Shown: piece by piece, positions 44,194 through 54,219 of the stretch
Layout of the letters: each line of letters opens with the position of its first letter
Position numbering within the stretch: position 1 is the stretch's first letter
Origin: Tepidimonas fonticaldi
GTDB taxonomy: Bacteria > Pseudomonadota > Gammaproteobacteria > Burkholderiales > Burkholderiaceae_C
Assembly: GCF_007556755.1 (NCBI RefSeq)
Contig: NZ_VJOO01000006.1
Span: 46,538 to 110,537 of the forward strand
Length of the DNA stretch: 64,000 nucleotides
Reading direction: 5' to 3'
The notes under the pieces: model-generated
The model's database searches: none
What the model saw: only the letters and a program-made list of their open reading frames with translations
What the model was told of the DNA's origin: nothing
Translations under genes and position numbers: made by a program

Positions 44194-46237
44194 GGTTGTC
44201 CTGTTCACTCCTCGGGTAGAGCTTGACGCCGCCGAGAATTTGCGTGGGTTCATAGAGATGGCGCGCGATCACCTCACCGTCTTTGGCAGCGATTTGCCGT
44301 TCGATGAGAATGTCTGGGATGTGACCGCAGTGATCGCGTTGAAAGGACACGGAAATAAGCGCGTGCGAATTAAATTTTCGACCCTGACCACCGCCGGGGA
44401 TAAGACGCCATCAATGATGGCGGAGCCATTCTTGAGCTTCGCGAAGGCTTATCTTCGATACATGCAATCGCTCCGGCCAACCAAGGCGATTCATGGCCGC
44501 CTCGTTGCGTTGCGCGCTCTCGAGGCCGCTCTTATTGAATCTTGCGGAAGCACTAATCCGGTGCGCATCGATTCTGGAGTTCTGAATCGAGCGGCTCAGC
44601 TGATTATTAATCAACTCAGTGATGGGGCCGCGTATCGCGCCGGCCAGCAACTGGAGATACTGGCCAGGTGGATGGCGGAGAACCGCTTGACGAAAATTCC
44701 GGTTCGTTGGCGCAATCCGATCAAACGACCGACAAGCGCAGTTCGCGTCGGGAAGGAGGCTGACGAGCGTCGCGCGAAAAAAATGCCATCTCAGGCCGCA
44801 CTTGATGCTTTGCCAAAGGTTTTTTTACTTGCGACAGAGCCCGTCGATGTGATCGTCGCTGGCGTTGCGGCAATCATGCTCGCCGCCCCTGAGCGAATCA
44901 GCGAGGTGTTGATGCTTCCCGAAGCCTGCGAGGTACGTGAGCCACGCACGGGAAAGGAAGACGCCTACGGCTTACGTTGGTGGCCCGCAAAAGGGGCTAA
45001 CCCAGGCGTCAAATGGGTGGTGCCATCCATGGCATCCGTCGTCCAAGAGGCACTGCGCAAAATTCGCAGGGTCACCGAAGAAGCCCGGTGTATTGCAAAA
45101 TGGTATGAGGATCATCCGGGAAGGTTATACCTGGCGCCGGATGTTGAACATCTGCGCGCCCAACAATGGCTGTCACTCGCGGACGTTGCCGAGATATTGG
45201 GGTTTGCGGATCACAGTTCTGTCAATACCTGGTGCCGGACGGCGAAGATTGCTATGAGCAGGCAGGACAACGGTAAGCAGGTGTTAGTGCGATTCGCCGA
45301 CATCGAGAAGGCTGTATTGAGCATGCTACCGCGCGGATTCCCGATCCTCGACGACGCGACGGGTCTCAAGTACAGCGAGGCCTTGTTCGTGGTAAGACGA
45401 AATGAGCTTGGTACCCAGCGAGGTACCTATCGTTGCATGCTGGAGGCAGTGACAATCGGTCAAATCAACACGGGATTTGGTAGCCGGGCGCGACACGGCT
45501 TTGATTCTATATTTGCGCGCTTCGGGTTCACAGAGCCAGACGGTAGCCCGATAAAACTGACCAGCCACCAATTTCGACACTACCTTAATACGCTGGCGCA
45601 ACTGGGTGGAATGAGTCAGCTCGACATCGCCAAGTGGTCCGGCCGCAAGGATGTTCGTCAAAACGAAGTCTACGATCATGTCACACCTGGTGTGATGCTG
45701 CAGAGGCTTCGCGACGCGGTTGGTGATGACAACCAGATGTTCGGGCCGCTGGCCGAACTGCCGAAACGGGTGATGATTCGGCGCGATGAGTTTGCACAGC
45801 TGGTGATCCCGTCGGCGCACACCACGGACATCGGTTATTGTGTTCACGACTACACGTCGTCGCCGTGCCAGTTGCACATGGACTGCATTCATTGCCAGGA
45901 TTTGGTCTGCGTCAAGGGGGACGAGGAGAAAACCGCGCTCCTGCGGAAACGGCTCCAAGAAGCACGTGAATTGCTGGGGAGAGCAGAAGACGCCCGGGCT
46001 GATGGCTATTACGGGAGTGACCGCTGGGTTGAACATCATCGCGCGAGCGTGGACCGGCTGTCTCAGCTCGTACAGATCCTGGACGACCCCAGTGTCCCGA
46101 ATGGCGCGGTGGTACAGTTGTCTTCACCCACGGCACCATCACGCATCGCGCAAGAGCTCACTGCTCGGCTGCCTGCCAAGAACGATAAGAGCCAGACGAG
46201 CGTTCCCGCCGAAGTATTGGCATGGAAGGGGGATTGA
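44177..46237 (+). CDS. Tyrosine recombinase 3, copy 2
   Basis: 686 aa from the ATG equivalent to 22436; identical to copy 1, with catalytic residues Arg240, His464, Arg467 and Tyr499, the internal HTH and the Cys-rich C-terminal segment intact. Confidence 0.83.
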   Translation: MDEMAEVVLFTPRVELDAAENLRGFIEMARDHLTVFGSDLPFDENVWDVTAVIALKGHGNKRVRIKFSTLTTAGDKTPSMMAEPFLSFAKAYLRYMQSLRPTKAIHGRLVALRALEAALIESCGSTNPVRIDSGVLNRAAQLIINQLSDGAAYRAGQQLEILARWMAENRLTKIPVRWRNPIKRPTSAVRVGKEADERRAKKMPSQAALDALPKVFLLATEPVDVIVAGVAAIMLAAPERISEVLMLPEACEVREPRTGKEDAYGLRWWPAKGANPGVKWVVPSMASVVQEALRKIRRVTEEARCIAKWYEDHPGRLYLAPDVEHLRAQQWLSLADVAEILGFADHSSVNTWCRTAKIAMSRQDNGKQVLVRFADIEKAVLSMLPRGFPILDDATGLKYSEALFVVRRNELGTQRGTYRCMLEAVTIGQINTGFGSRARHGFDSIFARFGFTEPDGSPIKLTSHQFRHYLNTLAQLGGMSQLDIAKWSGRKDVRQNEVYDHVTPGVMLQRLRDAVGDDNQMFGPLAELPKRVMIRRDEFAQLVIPSAHTTDIGYCVHDYTSSPCQLHMDCIHCQDLVCVKGDEEKTALLRKRLQEARELLGRAEDARADGYYGSDRWVEHHRASVDRLSQLVQILDDPSVPNGAVVQLSSPTAPSRIAQELTARLPAKNDKSQTSVPAEVLAWKGD

Positions 46238-46238
46238 G

Positions 46239-46712
46239 ATGGCGGGTCGGGCTCGAAAAGTAATCAACCGGCGTAGCAAAAATCTGAGTGACGAAGCGAT
46301 CGAGCAGGTCGTTCGTATTCTCGACGGGTGGAGCGGCAAGTTAACTTGGGATGACTTGATTGAGGCGCTGGTGCCAAGACTTCATTATCGATACACGCGA
46401 CAGGCGCTCTACAAGCACGAGCGCATAAAAACGGCCTTCGCCCTCAGGAAGAAAGAACTTCGAGGAGAGACGGCGAGCGATGAGGGCCGTCACACTGGGC
46501 CGTGTGAGCAAGTTTGGGCGCGGGTTGAGCGCCTTGAGGCAGAGAATCGCCGTCTCGAAGCCGAGAATCAGCGATTACTCGAGCAGTTCGTGGTTTGGGC
46601 CTACAACGCATATACGCGCGGCTTGACCAAGGAGTTCCTGAGTCAACCTCTGCCGCGAGTGAATAGGGGGCAAACTTATGATCATGAAAATAATGGAAAA
46701 AAACGGAAGTGA
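46239..46712 (+). CDS. Coiled-coil accessory protein, copy 2
   Basis: 157 aa, identical to the protein at 24498-24971; basic N-terminus and leucine/glutamate coiled coil. Completes the second recombinase module. Confidence 0.72.
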   Translation: MAGRARKVINRRSKNLSDEAIEQVVRILDGWSGKLTWDDLIEALVPRLHYRYTRQALYKHERIKTAFALRKKELRGETASDEGRHTGPCEQVWARVERLEAENRRLEAENQRLLEQFVVWAYNAYTRGLTKEFLSQPLPRVNRGQTYDHENNGKKRK

Positions 46713-46794
46713 TGATAAATGCCCGACGTGGCCGCCCGGCTGTGCCACGGACGCTCTGCTCAAGGCTTTGCTGCTGCAGGATCCGGTTCTCTGA
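46678..46794 (+). CDS. Possible 38-aa small protein, copy 2
   Basis: Same short frame and AGGGGG ribosome-binding site as at 24937. Preservation in the duplicate carries no independent evidence of function, because the copies have not diverged. Confidence 0.33.
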   Translation: MIMKIMEKNGSDDKCPTWPPGCATDALLKALLLQDPVL

Positions 46795-46818
46795 ACTAAC
46801 GAAGTGATAAGCGTTGAT

Positions 46819-47319
46819 ATGAAAGAATCCTATCTACCGACGTTGCTGCAAATGAGGCTCCTCGTGGGCTTCCTCGGCGAGCGTGCTCAGTGCGCCTGGT
46901 GGCCCACGGCGTTCTATGAGGCATCGAGCAGGCTCTTCCTGGAGCCGGTCTTCTCGAAAACATTTCGCCTTGCTCAGTACCACGGTGCGCTGGAAGCAGC
47001 CAGACGATTGCACGACGAGCATTTGAGCGTGGGCAGCTATCACCTGTTCCGGCTACCCGAAGAAGTCGAACAAGACCTGCATGCGACCGTGCAAAGCAGC
47101 GCGGGAGAAGAACTCACCGGTCAGATACCGCAGAGCAAAGAGGCTGCGCTGGATGCGTTGAGGCGCTTGGCCGCGACGAGCGACACGGCCAGCGTGGGTC
47201 CAACGGCGGTCGGGCGCATCAAGGATATCGATTCCACCGACACCCTGAAGGCTATCGCGGCAGCCTATCTATCGGCGTTCACGCGGGGCGTCAAAACCTA
47301 TCCGTATCTGGTGGGTTGA
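46819..47319 (+). CDS. brxE: BrxE, copy 2
   Basis: 166 aa, identical to 25078-25578. First gene of the second BREX operon; as in copy 1 there is only about a 100-bp gap from the recombinase module, so shared transcription is possible. Confidence 0.75.
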   Translation: MKESYLPTLLQMRLLVGFLGERAQCAWWPTAFYEASSRLFLEPVFSKTFRLAQYHGALEAARRLHDEHLSVGSYHLFRLPEEVEQDLHATVQSSAGEELTGQIPQSKEAALDALRRLAATSDTASVGPTAVGRIKDIDSTDTLKAIAAAYLSAFTRGVKTYPYLVG

Positions 47320-47321
47320 TC

Positions 47322-48110
47322 GTGGCCGACAGCAAGCGCTATACGACTCAGTTACAAGCAGGCCTTGGGCTCGTCAACGAGACCACGACGCTGCTTGACC
47401 TGTGGTCGCCAGGCATGTCGGCGAATCAGTTGCATCAAGTCGCGCTGGAATCGGGTCGATTCCCCACCGTTACTGCGCGTCGACTCCGCAACATCGTCGT
47501 CGAATGCTTTGCTCCGCGCTATCTGGTCAATGGTGGTACACCGGCTGCTCACCTCAAGCGGCTGTCCGCAACGATATCCACGGCTGACCTGATGCAGCTC
47601 ATGCTTGTGTTCACGAGCAGAGCCAGCCCGATCCTTGGCGACTTCGTGCGCCACGTTTACTGGGCTCGGTATGCCGGTGGATATACCCATATCACCAATG
47701 AAGACGCCCGCGCCTTCGTCGAGCGCGGCATCGATGACGGCAAGACAGTCAAACGCTGGTCGGAAACCACCGTGCGGCGTGTCTCCGCCTATCTGACCGG
47801 ATGTTGCGCCGACTATGGAATGCTCGAGCGGGGACTGCGCTCGAGCCGTCGCATCCTGCCGTTCCGCATTTCGCCAACCGTGGCCGCTTACTTGGCCTAC
47901 GAGCTGCATTTTTCCGGTCTCGGTGATAACGCGCTACTGACCCACGAAGATTGGCAGCTGTTTGGCCTGGCGCGCGAAGATGTACTGCAGGAAATCAAAC
48001 GACTCTCGCTGAAAGGCTTGCTCATCGTCCAGGCTGCTGGCGATGTGATTCGCATCAGTTGGAAACATCGAGACATGGAGGCGCTTTGCGATGTCCTCAC
48101 TCAAAGCTGA
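47322..48110 (+). CDS. brxA: BrxA (DUF1819), copy 2
   Basis: 262 aa from GTG, identical to 25581-26369, overlapping brxB by 20 bp in the same way. Confidence 0.87.
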   Translation: MADSKRYTTQLQAGLGLVNETTTLLDLWSPGMSANQLHQVALESGRFPTVTARRLRNIVVECFAPRYLVNGGTPAAHLKRLSATISTADLMQLMLVFTSRASPILGDFVRHVYWARYAGGYTHITNEDARAFVERGIDDGKTVKRWSETTVRRVSAYLTGCCADYGMLERGLRSSRRILPFRISPTVAAYLAYELHFSGLGDNALLTHEDWQLFGLAREDVLQEIKRLSLKGLLIVQAAGDVIRISWKHRDMEALCDVLTQS

Positions 48111-48666
48111 TTTCGACGAGCTGCGCGAGCGCATCCGACATGGGCGTGAGCTCGGTCACGCGAGCTTCGAGCCGATCTACTACCTGGTGTTCCCGCCGAA
48201 ACAAATCCTCGAGGTCAAGCGGCAGACGCCCGCCTGGGTGGCCAAACTGCACCAGGAAGGCTGGGATGTGCACATCTTCTCCATCGCCGAACAGCTCTGG
48301 GCGCTGCTAAAGGACGACCCGTTGTGGTCGCTGTGTGTGATGGAGGACAAGTCAGCGCCCCTGGATTGGCCGCGTACCAACAAAGCGCTGGCGGACATCC
48401 TGATGGCGGACAACGGTCTGCTGAAGCGACTCGAGGATACCCTGCAGCCGCTCGAAGGCCAGCGCAACGCATTGCTTTTGGTCACGGACCTCGAGGCACT
48501 GCATCCGTTTATGCGCATCGGCGCCATCGAGAGCCAGCTCCAGGGCAAGTTTCATGTGCCGACGATCTTCCTCTACCCCGGCGTGCGAACGGGCAAGACA
48601 CGCCTGAAGTTCCTCGGCTTCTACCCGGAAGACGGCAATTACCGCTCCGTCCACGTCGGCGGCTGA
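48091..48666 (+). CDS. brxB: BrxB (DUF1788), copy 2
   Basis: 191 aa, identical to 26350-26925, with the same 27-bp gap before brxC. Confidence 0.9.
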   Translation: MSSLKADFDELRERIRHGRELGHASFEPIYYLVFPPKQILEVKRQTPAWVAKLHQEGWDVHIFSIAEQLWALLKDDPLWSLCVMEDKSAPLDWPRTNKALADILMADNGLLKRLEDTLQPLEGQRNALLLVTDLEALHPFMRIGAIESQLQGKFHVPTIFLYPGVRTGKTRLKFLGFYPEDGNYRSVHVGG

Positions 48667-48693
48667 ACAGACCAAGAACGCAGGAACCCACAC

Positions 48694-51600
48694 ATGACCA
48701 TCCGCTCGCTTTTCGATCCCAGCAAAGACATCTACCGCACCATCGAGAAGGTCATCACCTACGGTGCTTCGACTGACGCCCGCCTCAAGGCTGAGATATC
48801 CGAATACGTGGTCACCGAGAGCATCGAGGAGCAGTTTCGCAAGCTCCTCGATCGCATGCAGCTCGCGATGGAGTCCGGCGGCGAGAATGAAATCGGCGTT
48901 TGGGTCTCGGGCTTCTATGGTTCCGGTAAGAGCTCGTTCACCAAATACTTTGGCCTGGCGTTTGACGACCAGCGCACCATCGACGGCACGCCGTTCATCA
49001 ATTACCTGCAGGACCGCCTGCACAAGCCACAAACCAAGGCCCTCCTCAGCACGGTAGCCAAGCGCTTCCCAGCCGCTGTGGTCATGCTCGACCTCGCCAG
49101 CGAAATGCTCGCCGGCGCCACGATGGAAGACGTCTCCACGGTGCTCTACTTCAAAGTGCTGCAGTGGGCGGGATATTCACGAAACCTCAAGGTGGCTGCC
49201 TTCGAGCGCATGGTCGAAAAGGACGGCCGCACGGAGGAACTGCACGAACGCATCGCCCAGGCGCTACCAGGTGCCACCTGGGCGCGCGTGCAGAACAACC
49301 CGCTCGCCATCGACGGGCTGATCCCCAAGATCGCCCATGAGATGTACCCGGCGCTCTTCCCCGAGGCCAAGTCCTTCTCGTCCAGCACCGAGGGCTTCTT
49401 TCAATTCGAGGACCAGCGCGTGCAGGAGATGATCGACATCGTCCGCGAGAAGAGCGGCAAGCAGAACATCATCTTCATCATCGACGAGGTCGGCCAGTAT
49501 GTGGCCTCGCGCGACAACCTGATCCTCAACCTCGATGGTCTGGCGAAGAACCTGAAGCGGCTGGGCAACGGCAAGGTCTGGATCATCTCTACCGCGCAGC
49601 AAACGCTCACCGAAGACGACCCACGCGCCGCCCTGAATTCGGACAAGCTCTACAAACTGAAAGACCGCTTCCCGATCCAGATCGACCTCGAATCGAGCGA
49701 CATCAAGGAGATCTGCTACCGGCGTCTGCTGGGTAAGTCACCAGCGGGTGAAGCCGAACTGGGCAAGCTGTTCGATGCACATGGCCAAGCGCTGCGGTAC
49801 AACACCAAGCTGCAGGATGCCAAGTACTACGACGCGGATTTCAGCCGGGAGAGCTTCATCAATCTGTATCCCTTCCTGCCGGCGCACTTCGACATCCTGC
49901 TCCATCTCCTTGGCGCCCTGGCCAAGTCCACTGGCGGTATCGGTCTGCGCTCGGCAATCAAGGTGATCCAGGACGTGCTGAAAGGCGAAGGCGGTTCCAA
50001 GGCCATGGCCGATCAGCCCGTGGGCTGGCTGGCCACCACGGTGACGCTATACGACGAACTGGAAAAGGACATCCGCCGTGCCTTTCCCTCGATTCATCAG
50101 GCGGTGGGCAAGGTGCAGATTCGCTATCCAGACTCCCCGCTCCATCAAGACATCGGCAAGACCATCGCCGTTTTGCAGATCCTCGGTAACCTGCCGGTGT
50201 CGGTGCAGAACGTCGCCAGCCTGATGCACCCATCCGTCACGGCACCTTCGCAGCTCGACGCGGTGAAGAAAGCCGTTGAAGAGATGCTCAACGACGTGTA
50301 TGTGCCGCTCGGCGAGAAGGACGGCAATCTCGTGTTCCTTAGCGAGAAGCTGCGGGATATCGAGCATGAGCGTGGCGCTATTGCACTGCGTACCGTGGAC
50401 GTGAAACGCATCTTCAACGATGCACTGCGTGAGTCCTTCAATCCGCTGCCTCGTGTCAGTCTCCACGGCACGATGGCCGTCACAACGGGCCTGAAAGTCC
50501 AGTCCGGCAGCGTCATCACCAGCCTGGCCGGTGATCAGAGCACTATTCAAACTGTCGTCGAGCTGGTGCCCGCCAGCGACTACGACACCGCCAAGAACCG
50601 GATGCTGGAAGATTCCCGCAGCCGCGCGGGCCGGAACGTCATCGGGCTCTTGGCTCGCGCCAATCCCGAACTCGACGAGCTGGCCAACGAAATCTATCGC
50701 TGCCAGCGCATTGCCGAACTGCACCGCAACGAGCCCGACCAAGAGGTCAAGGACTACTGCACCGGCCAGCTCGACCGCGCTGCCAAGCTCGCGACCCAGC
50801 TCCAGAGCAAGATCAAGCAAACCCTGCAAGCCGGCTCGTTTGTGTTCCGTGGGCAGGCCACGGCGGTGTCGGCGCTGGATGCCGACCTACTGGAAGCCGC
50901 CAAGAAGCTGCTCTCCGACGTGGCCAACCAAGTATTCCACCGTTACGTCGAAGCGCCGGTGCGTGTAGGAACCGACACCGCCGAGAAATTCCTCAAGGTC
51001 GGCAACCCCGCCGCCATCAGCAGTGCGCTGGATCCGCTCGGCCTGGTGCAAACCGTCGCTGGTCGAGCCTCGTTCAAAACCGACCACAAGGCGATGATCA
51101 GCCTGCGTGACTATATCGACAAGCATGGCACGGTCGATGGCAAACGCCTGCTCGATGACTTCAGCAGCGACCCGTTCGGCTGGTCGCCGGACACCACGCG
51201 CTACATCGTCGCCGCCATGCTCATGGCCGGCGAAATCAAGCTCAAAGTCTCGGGCCGTGAAGTGACGGCCGCCGGCCAGCAGGCGATCGATGCCCTGAAG
51301 ACCAACAACTCCTTCAAGCAGATCGGTGTTTCGCTGCGGGACCAGCGCCCATCCATCGAAACGCTCGGACGCGCCGCTGAGCGACTCACCGAGCTGGTCG
51401 GCGAGATGGTCATCCCGCTGGAACAAGAGATCAGCAAGGCGGTGATGAAGCACTTCCCGCGCTTTCAGCACGACTACGGCTCTTTGGCCGAAAAGCTCAG
51501 CAGCCTCGGGCTGGCAGGCAGCGATCGCATCCGCACCTTGAACCAGGACATTGCCGATATCCTGTTCACCGATGCCTCCGATGCACCGCAGCGCCTGGGC

Positions 51601-52326
51601 GCCGAAACCTCCGCCATTTACGACAGCCTCAAGTGGGCGCTGGAAGTGAAGCGGGCGCTCGATAATGGGCTCGACGCCACCCTGCGCGACTTGCAAGCCC
51701 ATCGCCGTGACATCGAAGCCTTGCCGGACACCGGCGTGCCAGGGGAGCTGCGCCGCGAACTTGCCGAAGACCTGGGAACCCTGTCGGAGCGCTTGGGCAA
51801 AGAGGACTTCTACAGGCACACGGCTGACTTCAATTCGCTGCTCACGCGCCTGAAGGGCCGCGTGCGCGACGCCGTCAACATGCTCTCCAATCAGCAGAAG
51901 CTGCGCTTGAAGGAAGGCATCGAGGACCTGCAGCGTCTGCCCGAATGGGAAGAACTCACCCAGGCAGAACGTGGCAACGCCGTGAACCGGCTGGATGGCC
52001 TTGCCTTGGCCGCCACACAGGATCTGGCTGGACTCAAGAAGCTGCTGGCTCGCGACTACGACATCAACAGCACCCTCGAAGACCTCAAGCGCTCGATCCA
52101 GCGCCAGGGCCAGGAACGCCTACGGCAACGCATGGAGGAAGAGCGCGCCAAGACCGGCGAGAAAGGCCCCGCCAAGCTCACCAAGTCGATTGCCGTCCCG
52201 GTGAAGATGACCTCGGCGGCAGACATCGACGCGCTGATTCAGCAGCTCCACGAAATCAAGGCTCAGCTCGCGCTGTATACCGAGATCGAAGTGACGCTCT
52301 CGCTTGGCAACGGAGGCGATCAGTAA
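48694..52326 (+). CDS. brxC: BrxC P-loop ATPase, copy 2
   Basis: 1,210 aa, identical to 26953-30585, with Walker A at 73-80 and Walker B intact. No stop or frameshift has arisen in this 3.6-kb frame, consistent with a recent duplication. Confidence 0.93.
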   Translation: MTIRSLFDPSKDIYRTIEKVITYGASTDARLKAEISEYVVTESIEEQFRKLLDRMQLAMESGGENEIGVWVSGFYGSGKSSFTKYFGLAFDDQRTIDGTPFINYLQDRLHKPQTKALLSTVAKRFPAAVVMLDLASEMLAGATMEDVSTVLYFKVLQWAGYSRNLKVAAFERMVEKDGRTEELHERIAQALPGATWARVQNNPLAIDGLIPKIAHEMYPALFPEAKSFSSSTEGFFQFEDQRVQEMIDIVREKSGKQNIIFIIDEVGQYVASRDNLILNLDGLAKNLKRLGNGKVWIISTAQQTLTEDDPRAALNSDKLYKLKDRFPIQIDLESSDIKEICYRRLLGKSPAGEAELGKLFDAHGQALRYNTKLQDAKYYDADFSRESFINLYPFLPAHFDILLHLLGALAKSTGGIGLRSAIKVIQDVLKGEGGSKAMADQPVGWLATTVTLYDELEKDIRRAFPSIHQAVGKVQIRYPDSPLHQDIGKTIAVLQILGNLPVSVQNVASLMHPSVTAPSQLDAVKKAVEEMLNDVYVPLGEKDGNLVFLSEKLRDIEHERGAIALRTVDVKRIFNDALRESFNPLPRVSLHGTMAVTTGLKVQSGSVITSLAGDQSTIQTVVELVPASDYDTAKNRMLEDSRSRAGRNVIGLLARANPELDELANEIYRCQRIAELHRNEPDQEVKDYCTGQLDRAAKLATQLQSKIKQTLQAGSFVFRGQATAVSALDADLLEAAKKLLSDVANQVFHRYVEAPVRVGTDTAEKFLKVGNPAAISSALDPLGLVQTVAGRASFKTDHKAMISLRDYIDKHGTVDGKRLLDDFSSDPFGWSPDTTRYIVAAMLMAGEIKLKVSGREVTAAGQQAIDALKTNNSFKQIGVSLRDQRPSIETLGRAAERLTELVGEMVIPLEQEISKAVMKHFPRFQHDYGSLAEKLSSLGLAGSDRIRTLNQDIADILFTDASDAPQRLGAETSAIYDSLKWALEVKRALDNGLDATLRDLQAHRRDIEALPDTGVPGELRRELAEDLGTLSERLGKEDFYRHTADFNSLLTRLKGRVRDAVNMLSNQQKLRLKEGIEDLQRLPEWEELTQAERGNAVNRLDGLALAATQDLAGLKKLLARDYDINSTLEDLKRSIQRQGQERLRQRMEEERAKTGEKGPAKLTKSIAVPVKMTSAADIDALIQQLHEIKAQLALYTEIEVTLSLGNGGDQ

Positions 52327-54219
52327 ATGGCCTTCGACCAAACAACTCGAAACCGCCTGCAGCGCTTCGTCAACGACGCGCGCCGCGTGCTGGAGGAGGA
52401 ATTCACCCGCCAGCTGCAGAACGACTATGGCATGGACCCGACCTCGGGCACGGTGGCTTTGCTTTCCAGCCTGCGCCATCTCGACGACGCCCAGCGCGAA
52501 ACCGCCCGCATCCTGCGCGACACCCTGGCGCACTACACCGCCAGTGGCGACATGAATGCGACCCAGGGGCTGGACCGTATCGTCCGCGAGCAGGCCTTTA
52601 CCGTGCTGAACCGCCTGGCGGCGCTGCGCATGGCGGAGGCGCGCGGGCTGTTGATCGAATCAGTGGGCAATGGTTTCCAGGCCAAGGGCTTTCAGCTCTA
52701 TGCGCGACTGGCCGGCACCGGCCTGGGCGAAACCGGCGATGCCTACCGCGTGTACCTGTTCAGCGTGTTCGACGAACTGGCCCAAGACCTGCCCGGCCTG
52801 TTCGACCGCTACTCACCGCAGGGCCGCCTGTTCCCGCGCGAGGCCGCGCTGCTGCAAGTGCTGAATCTGATCAACGGTTCCGACATCGCCTCGCTGTGGA
52901 GCGAGGACGAAACCATCGGCTGGATCTACCAGTACTTCAACTCCAAAGAAGAGCGAAGGGCCATGCGCGAGGCCAGCCAGGCGCCGCGCAACAGCCGGGA
53001 ACTCGCCGTGCGCAACCAGTTCTTCACACCGCGCTATGTGGTTGAGTTCCTGGTGGACAACACCCTCGGGCGTCTCTGGTTCAACGCCACGGGCGGGGCC
53101 ACCGGCCTGCGCGAGCGTTGCCAGTACCTGCTGGTCAAGCCGGACGAAACGCCACCAGCCGCCACCAAGCTGCGTGACCCGCGCACCCTCAAGCTGCTGG
53201 ACCCGGCCTGCGGCTCCATGCACTTCGGCCTATATGCCTTCGATCTGTTCGCTGAAATCTATCGCGAGGCCTGGGCATGGGAACAGCAGCACGGGCCCGG
53301 TTCGCTGGATGTCTCGACCCAGCCCCAGGCTGCATTCAAGCCACTGAGCCAGACCTACGAGGACAAGGCGGCATTTCTGCGCGACCTGCCTCGTTTGATC
53401 ATCGAGCACAACATCTATGGCGTCGATATTGATCCGCGCGCTGCGCAGATTGCATCCCTGGCACTGTGGCTGCGAGCGCAGCGTGCCTGGCACGAGGCCG
53501 GCGTCAAGGCCAAAGACCGCCCACTGATTGGGCGGGGCCATGTGGTCGCCGCCATTGCGCCGCCAGCAGAACGGGAGTTGCGTCAGCAGTTTGCGGCCAA
53601 CCTCGACAAACGTGACGCCGAGCTGTTCGAGAAGACCCTGCAACTGCTCAAGGGCCTGCCGGAGCTGGGGGTGCTGCTCCAGGTCGAACGGGAACTGCCG
53701 CATTTGATCCGTCAGGTTTATGTAGGCAAGGGCACCGGCCTGTTTGCCGCCCAAGAGCAGGAGAACTGGCAACAGGCCGAGGCGCGACTGCGCACGGCAC
53801 TCATCGAGTTCGCCCAAGCGGCCAAGTCAACGTACCAGGGGCGCCTGTTTGCGCAGGATGCCCTGCAAGGATTGCGGCTCATCGATCTATGCCGGGAAGC
53901 GTTCGATGTGGTGGTCATGAATCCGCCCTTCGGCGCGCCGGCGGCCAACACCAAGGATGACTTGGCCCGCGCCTATCCGCGCAGCAAGAACGATCTGCTC
54001 GCCGTCTTCGTCGAGCGCGGCCTGGAGCTCATGCGCCGCGGTGGGCGCCTTGGCGCCATCACCTCGCGCACGGCGTTTTTCCTCTCCAGCTTTCAGAACT
54101 GGCGCGAGCAGGTGGTGTTGGGCATGGCCCGGCCCGAGGTCATGGCCGATCTGGGGCATGGCGTGATGGACGACGCCATGGTCGAGGCCGCCGCCTATGT
54201 GTTGGAGAAACAAGTATGA
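52327..54219 (+). CDS. pglX: PglX N-terminal half, copy 2
   Basis: 630 aa, identical to 30586-32478. The split occurs at the same codon as in copy 1, so the divided pglX existed before the element duplicated. Confidence 0.88.
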   Translation: MAFDQTTRNRLQRFVNDARRVLEEEFTRQLQNDYGMDPTSGTVALLSSLRHLDDAQRETARILRDTLAHYTASGDMNATQGLDRIVREQAFTVLNRLAALRMAEARGLLIESVGNGFQAKGFQLYARLAGTGLGETGDAYRVYLFSVFDELAQDLPGLFDRYSPQGRLFPREAALLQVLNLINGSDIASLWSEDETIGWIYQYFNSKEERRAMREASQAPRNSRELAVRNQFFTPRYVVEFLVDNTLGRLWFNATGGATGLRERCQYLLVKPDETPPAATKLRDPRTLKLLDPACGSMHFGLYAFDLFAEIYREAWAWEQQHGPGSLDVSTQPQAAFKPLSQTYEDKAAFLRDLPRLIIEHNIYGVDIDPRAAQIASLALWLRAQRAWHEAGVKAKDRPLIGRGHVVAAIAPPAERELRQQFAANLDKRDAELFEKTLQLLKGLPELGVLLQVERELPHLIRQVYVGKGTGLFAAQEQENWQQAEARLRTALIEFAQAAKSTYQGRLFAQDALQGLRLIDLCREAFDVVVMNPPFGAPAANTKDDLARAYPRSKNDLLAVFVERGLELMRRGGRLGAITSRTAFFLSSFQNWREQVVLGMARPEVMADLGHGVMDDAMVEAAAYVLEKQV